A stretch of DNA of 64,000 bases, taken from contig NC_086026.1 in NCBI RefSeq assembly GCF_036323735.1, forward strand, positions 69,557,039 to 69,621,038. The letters run 5' to 3'. The stretch is from Rattus norvegicus (Eukaryota > Chordata > Mammalia > Rodentia > Muridae). The notes under the pieces are model-generated. The model was not told where the DNA came from, made no database searches, and saw only the letters and a program-made list of their open reading frames with translations. A program made the translations under genes and the position numbers. The number at the start of each line of letters is the position of its first letter. Positions within the stretch are counted from its first letter, which is position 1. Below, in pieces: positions 12,066 through 24,350 of the stretch.

Positions 12066-13084
12066 TAATGAATAATTACATAGAAACCGTCCGTGTCCAA
12101 GAAGCCCCAGACATTAAACTATATCCACAGTATTGGGTAATGATGTGTATTTATGTTGACAGGGAAATTTAAAAGCCAACCCCTTAACTTCAAACAGTAC
12201 ACACACCCTTACCATCTAGATAGGAAGTCCTGATGTGGCAGGTCTCCTCCGTGATGACCATGTCAGAGTATGTGACAAGTGGAAGAGTTCTCTGAGTGCC
12301 TTGCTCGTGCTGAGGACCCCAGGGAAAATCAGCTGGTCTGTGTCCTGCTTTGCCTGCGTGGCTGCAGTGAGGCAGAAGATGGAGTCTACATGGTCACTGG
12401 ATGTGTTTATGGACAGTCTTCAGTTTTCACCACCAGTCCTTTGACCAAATCTGTTCACCCAGCCATACTTGAAAGCCACTAATACTGAACTTTTCACCAC
12501 CTTTATTGGAAAATTTGTGATTTCTTAGGCAGTTCAAAGGTATGATTGTATGAGCGCCACTCAGTGTGTGAGCGCCATCTAGGTGTGAGTGGGGGTGCCT
12601 GCAAGGATCTTCCATGGACAAAGTCTTTCCTTCAGGTTTCTAGAACTATCCACCCAGAGGAACCAAGAAGGACCACTACTAACATCTCCATGGTTTGATT
12701 GTATTTAGCTTACAGGGTAACTGTGGTTTTCTGCTTTTGAAGACTCTGTCATGTAAGGTCGGAAAAATAAGTTAATAAATCCAACTGTTATGACATCAAA
12801 ATTTTTTATGTGCACTAAAATCATTCCTCCCTTCAAATGGTACAAGAGTTCTACCGGAAGTTAAGGATAAGTTGTTTCCTAAATGGCCTGTGTCACCAAA
12901 ATATCTGATTTTTGTCTTGGGTGAATGACATCTCTATGAACCGAAGTCTTTCCAGATGTGTTATCTACATTCTTAGAGTGGTGTATATCCTAATTAGAGT
13001 AAACTGTCAGTTTGATACAGCCTAGAATAATCATCAGAGAAGGGAGTCTTATTTGAGAGATTTCCTATATCAGATTTGACTTCT

Positions 13085-13350
13085 GGGTTTATCTGAAACA
13101 AGGAGAGCTGTCTTGATTGACATGGGGGGGGTGACCAACCCCACTGTAGGTGGCACCATTCCCTAGGCAGGTAGTTCTGAACTGGACTATTTTTCTTCTT
13201 TTCTTTTCCTTTTTTATTTGCTTCAAGTTCCTGCCCTGACTTCTCTCAATGATGAACTGTGACCTGGAAGTAAAAGCCTAATAAATCCTTTTCTCTTCTA
13301 ATTTGCTTTTGGCATGGTGTTTGTCAAAGCAAAAGACAAGAAAGTAAAAT
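13085..13350 (+). repeat. Rodent LTR-like repeat, family A/B-like
   Basis: Landmarks are gtaggtggcaccattcccta, gttcctgccctgacttctct, caatgatgaactgtgacctg and ttgcttttggcatggtgttt. It mixes features of families A and B, and is interrupted by a T-rich stretch. Confidence 0.5.
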
Positions 13351-13481
13351 AGGTCATACGCCATTGGCCATGTTTATAAGGACCATGTGTAATCCTTGAC
13401 TTTGACATCTTTATAAATGTTTGCTATTTGGTTTCAAGCAGGTAGAATAAATAACAAGGTTAAACCAGCTTTTTGGAGCAA

Positions 13482-13680
13482 GGCTAGAGAGATGGCTGTT
13501 CTTCCAGAAGACCTGAATTCAATTCCCAGCACCCACTTTGGGGTTTACAACCATATATAATTCAAGTTTCAGGAGATCTGAAACTCTTCTGTCATTGTGG
13601 CACCAAACATATATGGGATACTTAGACATATATGCAAGTAAATATTCATGCACATAAATAAAATAATAAATTGTTTTTTT
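13482..13680 (+). mobile_element. B2/B3-type SINE
   Basis: It starts aaggctagagagatggctgt, with gacctgaattcaattcccag and tcaggagatctgaaactctt, and ends acataaataaaataataaat. Confidence 0.72.
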
Positions 13681-13888
13681 TTTACAAGACTCTTTGGAAG
13701 TGATACTGCCTAAGTGTACAAACAACATTCAGCTTCTCTTGATCCCTAACAGAACCATGACAATGCCTTGTGGGTTTCAACCCAACTAAACCCATGACTG
13801 GCTATAGGATGTAACTGCAAGTCTGGTGGGTGGAGGGATTAAGACAGCTGCTGTTGATCCTCGGAAAGACATGAACAGGGCTTATACC

Positions 13889-14052
13889 AGTGGTTCTCAA
13901 CCTTCCTGACGCTGTGACTACAGTTCCTCATGCTGTGGTGACCCCATCATAAAATTATTTTCATTGCTAATGGACTGTATTGCAAAATCTGTGTTTTCAG
14001 ATAGTCTTAGGTGACCCCTGTGAAAGGGTCATCCCTCCTGAGAGGTCATAAC
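13889..14052 (+). mobile_element. URR1-type hAT (Charlie) non-autonomous transposon, shortened
   Basis: The 5' terminal inverted repeat cagtggttctcaaccttcct is intact, followed by gttcctcatgctgtggtgac, cataaaattattttcattgc and ggtgacccctgtgaaagggt. The 3' terminal repeat is degraded. By family knowledge these are rodent hAT fossils with no transposase. Confidence 0.75.
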
Positions 14053-15047
14053 TGCCTTAAACCCTTCCTCCTGCCTGGACCTGGGCTCAGTGGAATAGAA
14101 TAGTCAGTGTGTGCTCATGAGACTATGCGGTCACACACTACAAAGAGCAGAGTGAGATGCTTGAAGTACCCTGAGCCCATGATGAGTTCCAAGGGCATCT
14201 GTCATCTAAGGGCTCTTCCTCTAGTGCTGCCTTTCATGTGCAAAAATGTTGACTCCCCACTGGTAAAAATACACAAGTGCTTTTCTGTGCCGGGACAGAG
14301 TCTTTTCTAACAGTTCAGTTCAGAGTTTGTCACCTGTGGCCTTTTATTCAACCAGTATTGCAGTGTGGGCTTGTGGTAGTGTCCTAGGAACAGTGCTGTT
14401 TGAGAAAACTCCATCTCAAAGCCCTGATGGCCTGGTGGAACCAGCTCCAGGGTAACAATGACTCTTGGGAAGGATAGGGTGGTCACAGAAGTCTTTTCAA
14501 GGGGGTTGCTTAGTGACCATTTGGGAACTTGCTTACTGAGTGAGAGCAAAGGCTTCAGGAGACACCACTGTTGGAAACTCAGTGAGAATCTTCTTCCTCT
14601 TTGCTGACAAGGTCCTGGGTTTCCACTCTATGGTCCTCATCTCCTGAGTCCTGGCTGCCATAGATGCCCTTGCTAGTGGGTGGTTTACAGACAGGCACAA
14701 GATCAATGTTCTGTGAGAGACAGGTTCCAGAGATGCTTTCTCCATTTGATCAGAAGATGCTCCAGGTAGAAGGGAGCTCTTCCTTTAGAGAGACCACATG
14801 TTTTCCCAAGATGCCCCAGGCCTGCAGGAGACATCCTGGAAACGGGAAGAAGGGAGTTTGAGAAGCCTACACTAACATCAGTGGAACGGAGAGGGGAAAG
14901 CAAGCTTGTCCTCCGTCATCCTGTGACTTGCATTTATCTACTCTGGAGCCAAAAGATGCCAGGACGACTGAAGGTTCTCGGATTTTGGTGTTTAAGCCTT
15001 TGGGTGGGATTTTCTGCTGCAGCCAGACCCATCAAGGCACCCCAGCA
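14053..15047. other. Repeat-poor intronic stretch
   Basis: About 1 kb between two URR1 fossils with no recognised repeat. Short overlapping open frames on both strands (60-80 codons) show no protein motif. Confidence 0.5.
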
Positions 15048-15272
15048 GAGTGGTTCTCAGTCCTCCTAATGCTGTGACCCTTATAGAGCTCCTCATGTGT
15101 GGTGACCTCCAACCATAAAGATATTTTCATTGCTACTCTGTAACTGTAATTTTGCTACTGTTCTGAATCACTGGGTAAACATCTGTGTTTTCTGATGGTC
15201 TTAGGTGACCTGTGAAAGGATCATTTGACCCCCAAAGGAGCCGCAATCCACGGGTTGGGAACAGCTGTTCTA
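15048..15272 (+). mobile_element. URR1-type hAT (Charlie) non-autonomous transposon
   Basis: From gagtggttctcagtcctcct through gtggtgacctccaaccataa and aattttgctactgttctgaa to gggttgggaacagctg. Both terminal inverted repeats are recognisable. It lies about 1 kb from the copy at 13889 in the same orientation. Confidence 0.75.
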
Positions 15273-15689
15273 GATGGAAGCAGAGACAGATGTGGAGGAA
15301 CAGAGAGACACAGAGGAAGGTGACCGGTCTTAACAGCTAGGAGCCCTATGCTGTGAATGTGATGAGAGCTAATCGGGCCGAAATGACCCAGTGCAAAGGA
15401 GGGGCACCTGAAGACCATGGAGAAATTTCTAGAGACATGTTTAGATTCATATTTCAGAAGACAGCAATGATAAGTATGTATAAGAAAGAACACATAAGAA
15501 GCAGGAAGGTCCAGGAAGGCCACTTGATTCTCTCCACAGTGGTGACAAAGACTTAAAGAGGTGGGAAGGGGACACAAAGCTGCTAAGGAATGTTCCCCTG
15601 GGGCCTTATCACTGTGCTCCAGGGGATGATGGAAGGAAGAACCAGCTGGTGTTCATATACCTGGCCTAACTGGCTGGTGTTGTTTATGG

Positions 15690-15770
15690 AGACAGAGAGA
15701 TAGATAGAGAGGGAGAGGGCAGGGAGAGGGGGATGAGGAGGGGAGGGGAGGGGAGGGGAAGGGAAGGGAG
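15690..15770. repeat. GGGA/GGGGA purine repeat
   Basis: An 80-nt G-rich purine tract with GAGA, then repeated ggggag units. Confidence 0.85.
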
Positions 15771-16434
15771 AAGCATTGCTGAAGGTAAGCTTATTTTCTT
15801 CAGTTTTAACTACCCCAAGGCTTCAGGTTCCCATTGGGCAGCTGTATTCTACGTGCTGATGCTATGAGAGTAGCGTGGGCATGTTACAAAGCAGGGAAAA
15901 TGTATCCCATTCTTAATGGTTTGATGTACACAGAAAATACTGGGAGTCCAGGCCCCTCGTAGGTAAGCTTTGACTCCTACATCATCCTATAAGAGCCTTC
16001 AGCCAAAACAATGTTCTTGACCTATGCTATGGCCTACAGACTTGGGTACTGACCGAGCTGTTCACTTGCACCTGCCACTTGGGACTGAGCAGAAAGATCA
16101 TCCAAAAACACAGCAAGTCTCCTGCCAATGGAGATGATGGTGTCAAAATGTGGTCTCTGGACACACGTAGGGGTGACACCTGTGCGGGATGGTTGTGGGG
16201 ATATCCAGTACACCTAGTGAATGAATAAGTTGTATGAGACTAGGTGAGTCCCAAGGCAGTCTTGTGTCACTCAAACCTGTCTTCTGCGTAAAGACTGTGT
16301 GCTGACTCGCTGTGAGGACAGCAGGAGGATAGAAGATGAATAAGACAAGCCTACTTCTAAGGCTAAGGCATTTCTGGGCATCCACAGGGAGACAGACATG
16401 TGAATTTAAAAGGGCAATAGAGAATGGCAGGTGT

Positions 16435-16545
16435 AAGGAGCCACGGTGATACACACCTATAACCCAGCACTTGAGAAGCAGAAGCAAGAGGATCAGAAGT
16501 TCAAAGCCAGCCTGGGCTACATAGTAAGATCTTGTCTCAGGAAGA
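16435..16545 (+). mobile_element. B1/RSINE1-like SINE
   Basis: The text taacccagcacttgagaagc, aagaggatcagaagttcaaa, gccagcctgggctacatagt and agatcttgtctcagg follows the B1-derived order. Confidence 0.7.
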
Positions 16546-16864
16546 AAATGGGAGGGGGAAGGAGGCCTCTTGTCAATCAGAAGCTGAAGAGCAGGAAGGT
16601 GGGAAGTAAACAGAAGAAACTAGGCTCTGAGGCTGAGGAGGAACTCCGAGCCAGCGTGCAGACATGTACTGCATAGTCTGGAGCCCAGGAGAGACGTGCA
16701 GATTGCAGAGGACACACGGATTCTCTTGCTATGATTCTGTTCTGGATTTTTCAATTTTTCTCTTGAATTCTTCAGAACTTCTTACTTATAATATCTTAGA
16801 GGCAAAGGGATATAGGGGTGTTGCAGATACCAATCCTTGCCTCAATGTTCTGGGTTTCTGAATG

Positions 16865-16865
<1 letters not shown>

Positions 16866-16960
<95 letters not shown>
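16866..16960. repeat. (CA)n-(CT)n microsatellite
   Basis: About 45 nt of CA followed by exactly 50 nt of CT without interruption. Confidence 0.95.
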
Positions 16961-16963
<3 letters not shown>

Positions 16964-17321
16964 CTTTATGTTTTAATATGCCTTAAATAGCTCAACGGCT
17001 AGGTCCAACCTCTATGTGGAGACAGAGGCGGAACTTCAAGATTCCCAGGCAATTTGGGGGACCAAATTAATAGAACACAAGCAGCACTGGATCAAATGCA
17101 CAACCTAAGGGTGTGTCCAAGGCTGTGTTTAATTTAAACATCCCCACCTCTGCACCAGCCTATCTAGCTTGTCAGTCTGCCGCTCACACCCTTGACCCAC
17201 CGGTGTCCTCTCTGTCCCATCTGGTTATTCACCATGCATTCACAGTGTATTAACGCTGCTGTGGAAAGGGAAGGGATCCCTATACGGGAGAGGGCATTTC
17301 CTGTAATTCTTAGCCCCACCC

Positions 17322-17530
17322 TTTTTGAGACAGGGTCTTTCTTGTTCATGTAGCCCAGGTTAGCCTTGAACTCATGCAGCTGAGGACATCTTTGAATTTC
17401 GGATCCTCTTGACTCCACTTCATAGCGCTGGGTTTGCAGGTGTCTGCTACTATGCCCAGTGCTGTGCAGTTCTGGGATGCCTCCTGCATGCCAGATACGC
17501 ACTCTACACGTGAGCCGCTCTTCTGCTCTT
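17322..17530 (-). mobile_element. B4-type SINE
   Basis: The plus strand has tttttgagacagggtctttc, tagcccaggttagccttgaa, ttcggatcctcttgactcca, gctgggtttgcaggtgtctg and a degraded ID-like head near 17500. A TTCC/CT microsatellite follows. Confidence 0.62.
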
Positions 17531-17548
17531 AGTGGGCTTTTCCTTTTT

Positions 17549-17608
17549 CTTCCTTCCTTCCTTCCTTCCTTCCTTCCTTCCTTCCTTCCTTCTTCCTCCT
17601 CCTCCTTC

Positions 17609-17668
<60 letters not shown>
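17549..17668. repeat. (TTCC)n-(CTC)n-(CT)n pyrimidine tract
   Basis: About 120 nt of pure pyrimidine on the plus strand, ten TTCC units followed by TCC and CT runs. Confidence 0.95.
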
Positions 17669-18436
17669 AATGGCTAGAGATAAAAGCTTTGAGCATGGGT
17701 GATTATGGGATTGTCAGATTTCAAGCTGATAGGGTGTACCTATCCTTCCTTCTAGCATTTGCCTCAGACCTTCTTTGTTCCAAATAAACAAATAAGCAAG
17801 CCCTTGAAGAACATCTGTTACACACCTCTGAAGTATTTGAAACCCCATTTTGCTTGAGTCTGAAACAGCGTGCTGGTTACATGGTACGTGCTTCCTTAGA
17901 GGAAATGGGGGCAGAAGATGACTTTGAACATACATTTTTTTAAAAATGCTTTTTTAAAAAGCACAGGTTATAAATGACCCTTTCAAATGAAACAAACAAA
18001 CAATACACAGGCAAAAAACAAAACAAAACAACAACAACAAAAAAAAAACCCAAAAAACAAAGATCAGGCTGGCGCAGTTCTGAAAACTGCCAGCAGGGGG
18101 CCCCAACAGTGACAACACACGGGGGCAAGGGTTAGGTGTTTTGCTTTTCTTGCAGCCCTGTTGCTGTTTTGTCCTGTTTTCCTCCTTGGGAACTAGACGG
18201 CAAGTTGGATCAAGAGACTTGGACAGAAGGGACAGTTCATTCACCTTCTGGTTCTGAAGAGTACTTATGAAACCCAGAGAAGTCAGACAAGAAAGAGCAG
18301 GAGGACATGGGGCTTCAGGGCTCCAGTACAACCTCCCTCCACTAAAGAAATCATTCAGTAGGAAAATGGAAAACCTTCCAATGTCCCCCATCCAACTGAG
18401 TACATTGAAAGACTTCAAACCTAAAGAAAGTAGGGA

Positions 18437-18548
18437 CGGGGCTGGGGATTTAGCTCAGTGGTAGAGCGCTTACCTAGGAAGTGCAAGGCCCTGGGTTCGG
18501 TCCCCAGCTCCGAAAAAAATGAACAAAAAAAAAAAAAAAAGAAAGAAA

Positions 18549-18579
<31 letters not shown>

Positions 18580-18580
18580 G
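18437..18580 (+). mobile_element. ID SINE (BC1-derived) with A-rich and GAAA tail
   Basis: It starts ggggctggggatttagctca, contains A box (tagctcagtgg) and B box (ggttcggtccc) promoter motifs, ends at ccccagctccg and carries an A-rich tail grown into (GAAA)n at 18540-18579. It is close to consensus. ID copies of this kind are very abundant in rat. A target duplication is not clear because of the tail. Confidence 0.92.
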
Positions 18581-18974
18581 ACATTGGCCTCTGTTGGGCT
18601 AACACCGGCCTCTCTGCCTCCACCCCTGTATTTTCTGTATATTAACTGACAATCTGTGCATATTGATCAACTCTAGCAACATTTCTTAAGCTCTTAAGAT
18701 CAATGTTCTGCCCTCAAACTGACCATGGCTTCTCAGGATGCTCAGGTGTGTGACACATCTGAAGGGATCGTGGGAGACTGATGCGGGCTGGAAACAGAGA
18801 GGCAGAGTAACAAAGGGTGCCAGCCAGCCTCCATGAAAAGCTTCCTGAAGGGCTACCTATGTGGAAGATAAAGCAGTTCTATGTAGAGGAAGCTGTTCTA
18901 TGTGTCCTATACCTCATCTTCTTCTCAACTCTGCCCTTCAGAGAGCAACAAGGAACAGACGAGCCAAGACATGT

Positions 18975-19082
18975 GTATCTTCTGGTTTAATCTTCACAAC
19001 CTTGTGGGGCCAGTACTGTTACCAACCCCACTTTACAGAAGGAAGAGATGAGGCCCAGAACAGTTAAGCCTGTGAAGGGCAG
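18975..19082 (+). mobile_element. MIR SINE core
   Basis: The text tttaatcttcacaaccttgt, ggccagtactgttaccaacc, ccactttacagaaggaagag and ggcccagaacagttaagcc is a clear match to the MIR core (tttaatcctcacaac, cccattttacagatgag). Confidence 0.72.
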
Positions 19083-20097
19083 TGTGAATTGTCCCTACTG
19101 ACTGTCAATTGTGTCTGCTCAGGACAAGTGTCCCACTCTCCCCTAGGCTGCTAAAGTCCAACTCCCCCTACTCTCTGCTCTGCCCCTCACCTCCATGGCA
19201 GCCAGCAGCCTTCCCTAATCTAGGACCTTAGCAGCAACTGGCTCCCAAGGTCTGAGCCTCACAATTCTGTATTTCTCCTTATATCATAAGGTGGTTCCTG
19301 AGGCTCTCTGATCCCAGAATCCATGGGTTCCCAGGATACCCATGCCTCGCCACCACTGTCATGGCTACCCCCGCAGATGAACTTGGACACATTCTCACAC
19401 CATTGCTTGCCTTCTGTCACCATGACTGCAACTATCAACACCACCATCACCCTTGCCCGGCATAATCATTCAGTATTTACTACCCACACCATGCTGGTCC
19501 CAGCTCTTCACATGACAAACTGTCATGCCAGGGTGATGTCTGTGGCTCTTGGTGTTGTCATAAGGAGAATTCACTCCTCTAGTTAGAAGTTTTCCCAATT
19601 TTTAGACACACAAACCTATTTCAATTTATTTCATTTTATTCTAGTCTATTGCCATCTCTCAATGAAAACAGTAATTTATGATCGTTTCCTTCTGGGCTGC
19701 TCTAAAGGATGTGCGATTTCACCTCTAACCACTAGATGTCATTACCAACCAATTCTAGAAAACATCATGCATGAACCACAGAAAACAAGTCCTGTCTTTA
19801 AGCACCCAAAGTCTCAGCCGATGTGTGACAAGATCTATCTATAAAGACTGACACACACGGTAAGACTCAGGCTGCTGTTAAAACATTACAGGATCCCAGG
19901 AGCAGTCTGGGGCGGGGGAATCAAATGTCTATTTTTATAAACCACTTCTACACAAATGAGAACACATGAAGCACCATTAACCCAGAAGGCATTGTGTGAT
20001 ATTTTACTATGTATTTGAAAGTTCACATCTTGCACACATGATGTATTTAAATTAGCTTCTAGAAACTGACTGGAAGCACTTGAGGGAGGGCATGCTT

Positions 20098-20412
20098 CGG
20101 GCTGGGGACTGAGCTCAGTTGGTAAAGTCCTCACTTTGCAAGTATGAGGACCCAAGTCTGGCCTTCAAAAACCAGGCTTTTCCAAAAAGCCAGGTATGGT
20201 GGCAAGTGCATGTAATTCCAGTTCTAGTAAGGTGGAGACAGGTGGCTGAATCCATGTGACTCTCTGGCCAGCTAGTCTTGCATACTTGGTGAACGGCAAG
20301 CCATTAAGAGAGATCCTGTCTCAATCACAAGGTAGACAGTATCTGGGGAATAACTCTCAAGGATAGAACAATTCTTGAGGATGTCCTCTGGCCTTCACAT
20401 ACATGTAGATGC
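20098..20412 (+). mobile_element. Long composite rodent SINE
   Basis: It begins gggctggggactgagctcag with a tRNA-like head, then aaaaagccaggtatggtggc, ggccagctagtcttgcatac, agagagatcctgtctcaatc and tcctctggccttcacataca. The copy looks nearly complete. Confidence 0.7.
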
Positions 20413-20856
20413 ATGTAGGTGCGCAGGCATACACACACATGTATACAAGCTACTGCACACATGAACAGTTTATCACAGCTCTCACAGGAGACATATGTAA
20501 GCATGCATGTGTCTGCATATATGGGGCTGTGTGTGCACATGTGTGTGCTTGTGTGTGTTTGCTATGAGAAAACAAGGCTGTAACTGGAAACTATGCCATC
20601 TTCAGACTTTGAACAGCACCTGCGCCCATCATTGATCTCCTTCCCTCACTGTGGAGTCATGGTAACTATCCTTTCCTTAGGCCATCCTCTTAGGGTGTGA
20701 GGAGACCAAGGGAGATGCCCAGGCATAGCCATGACACACATTTCCCCAGGAAGTATAAGGAAAGTAAGGGAGAAAAAACAATTTCTGAATCCATTAGATG
20801 ACAGGTAAATACTGTAAAAAAAAAAAAAAAACCAAAAATAAAAACCTGCTATGATC

Positions 20857-21062
20857 CTGGGGCTGAAGAGAGGACTCAGCAGTTATGAGTTTCTGCCATT
20901 CTTCCAGAGGGCCCAGGTGTGGTTCCCAACACCCACATGGTATCTCAGAACCAGTCCCAGAGGATTCAATGCTCTCTTCTGTTTCCCAAGGTATCATCGA
21001 GGTACATAGCACAAACATATACGTGGGCAAAACACCCATACACGTAAAATAAAAATAAAAGT
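20857..21062 (+). mobile_element. B3-type SINE
   Basis: It starts tggggctgaagagaggactc and ends cacgtaaaataaaaataaaa, with tggttcccaacacccacatg and caatgctctcttctgtttcc inside. Confidence 0.7.
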
Positions 21063-21344
21063 CTTTGTACAAATATGGGATAAAAGAAGACGTAAGAAGA
21101 AACTGCCTTCTTAGTGGAAGACGGTAAATGGCTCTAAGAGCCATGCTGCCCAGAGGAGCAGTGGTTTCCCCCACCCCATAAATCTAGCTTGTTCTAAAAC
21201 AGCATTATTTATGTTTGTTTAGCCACAATTGCCCCCCTGACCTTTGATCTTGCCTATCCTCATTTTGTCATCTTGCCACTGCTACCCTAAAAGCCTTGGG
21301 AAATTCATTTTTCAAAATCAAGTAAAAATACAACATAAATAAAA

Positions 21345-21560
21345 AAGTGTACAGCCAGGCTGGTGCACCCACCTGCATTCTAGGCACTCACGAGGCTGAG
21401 GCAGGAGTATTTCAAATTTGACACCTGCCTGGGTTAGAGAGAGAAAGGGAGGTGGAGGCAGGGGAGGGGGAGGGGAGAGGGAGAGAGAAACAGACACAGA
21501 CCCAGGCAAACACACGCAGAGAGACAGAGACAGAGACACAGAGACAAGAAGCAGAGACAG
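21345..21560 (+). mobile_element. B1-like SINE fragment with GA/GACA-rich tail
   Basis: The text acctgcattctaggcactca, gaggctgaggcaggagtatt and ctgcctgggttagagagaga is B1-like. From about 21430 it continues as a purine-rich and GACA-rich simple-sequence tail. Confidence 0.6.
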
Positions 21561-21914
21561 AGATCCCATTAGAAGTCTGTGAGAGCACAGGAGCTAACAG
21601 AGAAGATCAGGCTGTCTTTCCTAACCTTAAAATGCCCGTGTGTTTTACTTCTCCTTCAAAACATATAGTTCAATAGGGGTGTGTGAATGAAGAAATATTC
21701 TACAGAGTAGCACAGAAAGTCTAAAACATGTATGGACCTATAGTAACAAAGTCCCAAAGACCATCAAGAGCAGTAAAAGTGTAACTGAGTGGCCACTCAA
21801 AAACCAGTAAATACAATTTACACCTCACAAGACACAGGACAAAGTCCAAGTGGATCGATATAAAATGTAAGAACAGACACGCATAGAACCATGTGTTAAT
21901 ATTAGAAAAACAAG

Positions 21915-22015
21915 ACAGGGCTGTTCACCACACATCCCTGCTGGCCTCAGCCCCCTGATCCTCCTGCCTCAGCCTCCTGAGTGCTAGAATTAGCTCACAT
22001 AACCATACCCAGCTT
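21915..22015 (-). mobile_element. B1/B4-like SINE fragment
   Basis: The plus strand has tgctggcctcagccccctga, tcctgcctcagcctcctgag and tgctagaattagctcacata, a B1-type segment in reverse. Confidence 0.6.
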
Positions 22016-22609
22016 GAGAATTCTGTATAGCATCACAGCGGAGAAGCCTTATGACATAAAATCCTTAACCATAAAAAACCCTGATAAATTCACCATTCAC
22101 AACATTTTAAACTTCTGCATAAAAAGAAAACCCCACCGTTGAAGGCCCAGCTCAAAGGCTACCTGGCCCAACCTTCTAAATATCTTGCAAATTACAACAT
22201 AAAACAAAATAAATGTCCGATGTATGAGACATCGTACCGCTGAAGAAAATGATCAACATCTGATAGAAGAATGTGCAGAGAGGAGGATCCATGATGGCTG
22301 GACCAAGGCGAGGCCTGTCAGGAGTCTGGGATGCGAATTTCAGGAGACCTGCCAATCAGCGAACGCTGCTCATGCCTTACATTCCAGGTGCCCCACCCAC
22401 TTTACAGTAGTTCAGGCTCCGAGTGGTCTTAAAGATGTGAAGAGACGCTATCCCAGTCAAGGTGAGACAGAAACAAAACTGACCTGAGGCACCATTTCAC
22501 ATTTATCAGACTGGCAAAAATCTAATTGGAAATGAAAATGGCCTCATTCGTTGGTGGTGGGAGCTATTGAAATTGCAAATCCACACATATATATCCTTTA
22601 TAAAAAGAA

Positions 22610-22612
<3 letters not shown>

Positions 22613-22661
<49 letters not shown>
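22613..22661. repeat. (TG)n microsatellite
   Basis: About 48 nt of TG at the tail side of a minus-strand B3-type SINE. Confidence 0.95.
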
Positions 22662-22664
22662 TAC

Positions 22665-22862
22665 ATACACACATGTGACATGAGTGTGGGTGTGCATGAA
22701 GACTAGAGGAAGGATTTAGATCCTGGAGCCTGGAGCTGGAGTTATAGATAATGATGATACAACATGTACACTGGTACTCAACTCTGGAAGGAAGGAAGGA
22801 AGGACGGACGGACGGACGGACAGCACATGCTCTTAACTGCTGAGCCATCCTTCCCATCCAAT
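22665..22862 (-). mobile_element. B2/B3-type SINE with internal GGAA/GGAC expansion
   Basis: The plus strand shows agactagaggaaggatttag, ctggagctggagttatagat and an end with cttaactgctgagccatcct. A (GGAA)n(GGAC)n array at 22786-22821 lies inside the element. A (TG)n array borders its tail side. Confidence 0.65.
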
Positions 22863-23147
22863 ACATGCACACACTCTTACGTTGCTCCTGAGACTTTATC
22901 AGGTGTTTGGAAATGTGTAAAGAAACCCACGTATACTATGGTGTCGCTGCTAACAGCCAAAGAATCCATGCGGCATATCTGAGCATCCCAGTCAGATAAA
23001 CCCTAGTTTACTATGCCATCCAACAGCACACGGGTGTAACACGAAGGAAGCTGCTTTAGAGGGAAAGCTCCTCCAAAACACATTAAGGGGTACACGTTAG
23101 TCCATGCTGTATATACCAACTGGAAGGAAAACTAGTAGAACATAGGA

Positions 23148-23325
23148 GTTGGTGAGATGGCGCAGTGGGTAAAGGGGCTTGCCACCAAATCTGATGATCC
23201 GAGTTCAATCCCAGGACCTACCTGATGGAAGGAGAGAACAGAGAGTTGTCCTCTGACTTCCATATGTGTGAGTTACGGCACAGGCATGCATACAAATATG
23301 AATTAGTAAGAGCAATAAAATAATT
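23148..23325 (+). mobile_element. B3-type SINE
   Basis: It starts gttggtgagatggcgcagtg, with gatccgagttcaatcccagg and agttgtcctctgacttccat, and ends agagcaataaaataa. Confidence 0.75.
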
Positions 23326-23504
23326 TTTGAAAGAAAAATAATAAAACACCAATTGGCAAGTAGTTGCATAAAAACCCGTTTTCACAAAGACGCTTTCAAA
23401 AAGTGGTTGGTTCTTCTTATGGTATGGGTGCTAGGCAGATGGTGGGAGAAAGGATCATTTTTTTGATGTTTAAATCAGATAAATTTCTGAATATCAAAAC
23501 CACA

Positions 23505-23685
23505 AAATATGCTTAGCATGCATCCAGCACCACCTAAGACAGTGTGGAGGTTCTTGCTTGTAAAGCCAGGATTGAGGAAGTGGAGTCAAGAAGAGCAGGA
23601 GTTCAGGGTCATTCTTAGCTACTTCGTGAGTTCAAGGCCAACCTGGGGCACACAACACCCTGTATTGAAGAAACAGAATGATAAC
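23505..23685 (+). mobile_element. B4-type SINE (ID-like head plus B1-like body)
   Basis: The text atgcttagcatgcatccagc, agcaggagttcagggtcatt, gagttcaaggccaacctggg and acaccctgtattgaag follows the B4 order. Confidence 0.6.
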
Positions 23686-24023
23686 TGGGTCCTATATGTT
23701 CATCTTCTGACATTAACTCCCACTGAGGTGCGGCACCATAGCCTGTCTTTCCAAAGGTCCCCAACAAATTTGTGGTGGAAAAGCAATACTTGGTTCACTC
23801 AAAGTTCAGCAATTTATAGTGGGCGCCCAAAGATGGTGTCGAGATGGAAGATGTTTCGTTCACATCTTCACCAAGATATCAGGACCCACCCAGCCACCAT
23901 TGTGCGAGGCACACTATACCCATAATAATAAGGGTACGATCACACAAGTTACCAGTAGATGACATGAGTTGATTCTGCAGGAACATGTACAGGGACCTGA
24001 AGGAAGCAGGCTATTCTCCTGGG

Positions 24024-24350
24024 CTGCCAGTGTTTGTCAACTTCACCCGAGCTAGAGTCATCTCCGGGGAGAATAACCTCAACTGAGAAACTGCTTCCAT
24101 CACATTGACCTGTGGGCAAGCCTGTTGGGCATTTTCTTGATTAATAATTACTGCGGGAGAGCCCAGCACACTGGGAACAGCGCGGCCCCTGGGCAGATGG
24201 TCCTGGTGTATGTAAGAAAGCAAACTAAGCAAGTGAGAGGAGCAAGCCAGTAAGGGCAGCCCTCTACGGCCTCTGCTCCCATTTCTGCTTCCAGAGTCCT
24301 GCCCTGATTTCCCTTCATGCTTTTGGTCATGATGTTTTTCACAGTGCCCC
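24024..24350 (+). repeat. Rodent LTR-like repeat, family A, copy 2
   Basis: It keeps gagctagagtcatctccggg, cctcaactgagaaactgc, attttcttgattaataatta and a tcatgatgtttttcacag end. The copy is shortened between the agtaag block and the 3' end. Confidence 0.65.

Larger units (their letters stand above)
21700..23510 (+). mobile_element. Ancient L1 3' region, broken by later SINEs
   Basis: Pieces resembling old L1 ORF2 and 3' end appear in order: gtggatcgatataaaatgta (21850), accataaaaaaccctgataa with aacttctgcataaaaagaaa (22070-22130), tgaggcaccatttcacattt (22485) and, weakly, sequence at 22890-23130 and 23330-23500. SINEs at 21915-22015, 22665-22862 and 23148-23325 interrupt it. Exact extent is uncertain. 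Confidence 0.5.

Noticed and set aside
17164..17677. 168-codon minus frame and overlapping plus frame
   Set aside because: They combine TTCC/CT microsatellite and B4 SINE sequence, with no protein family motif.
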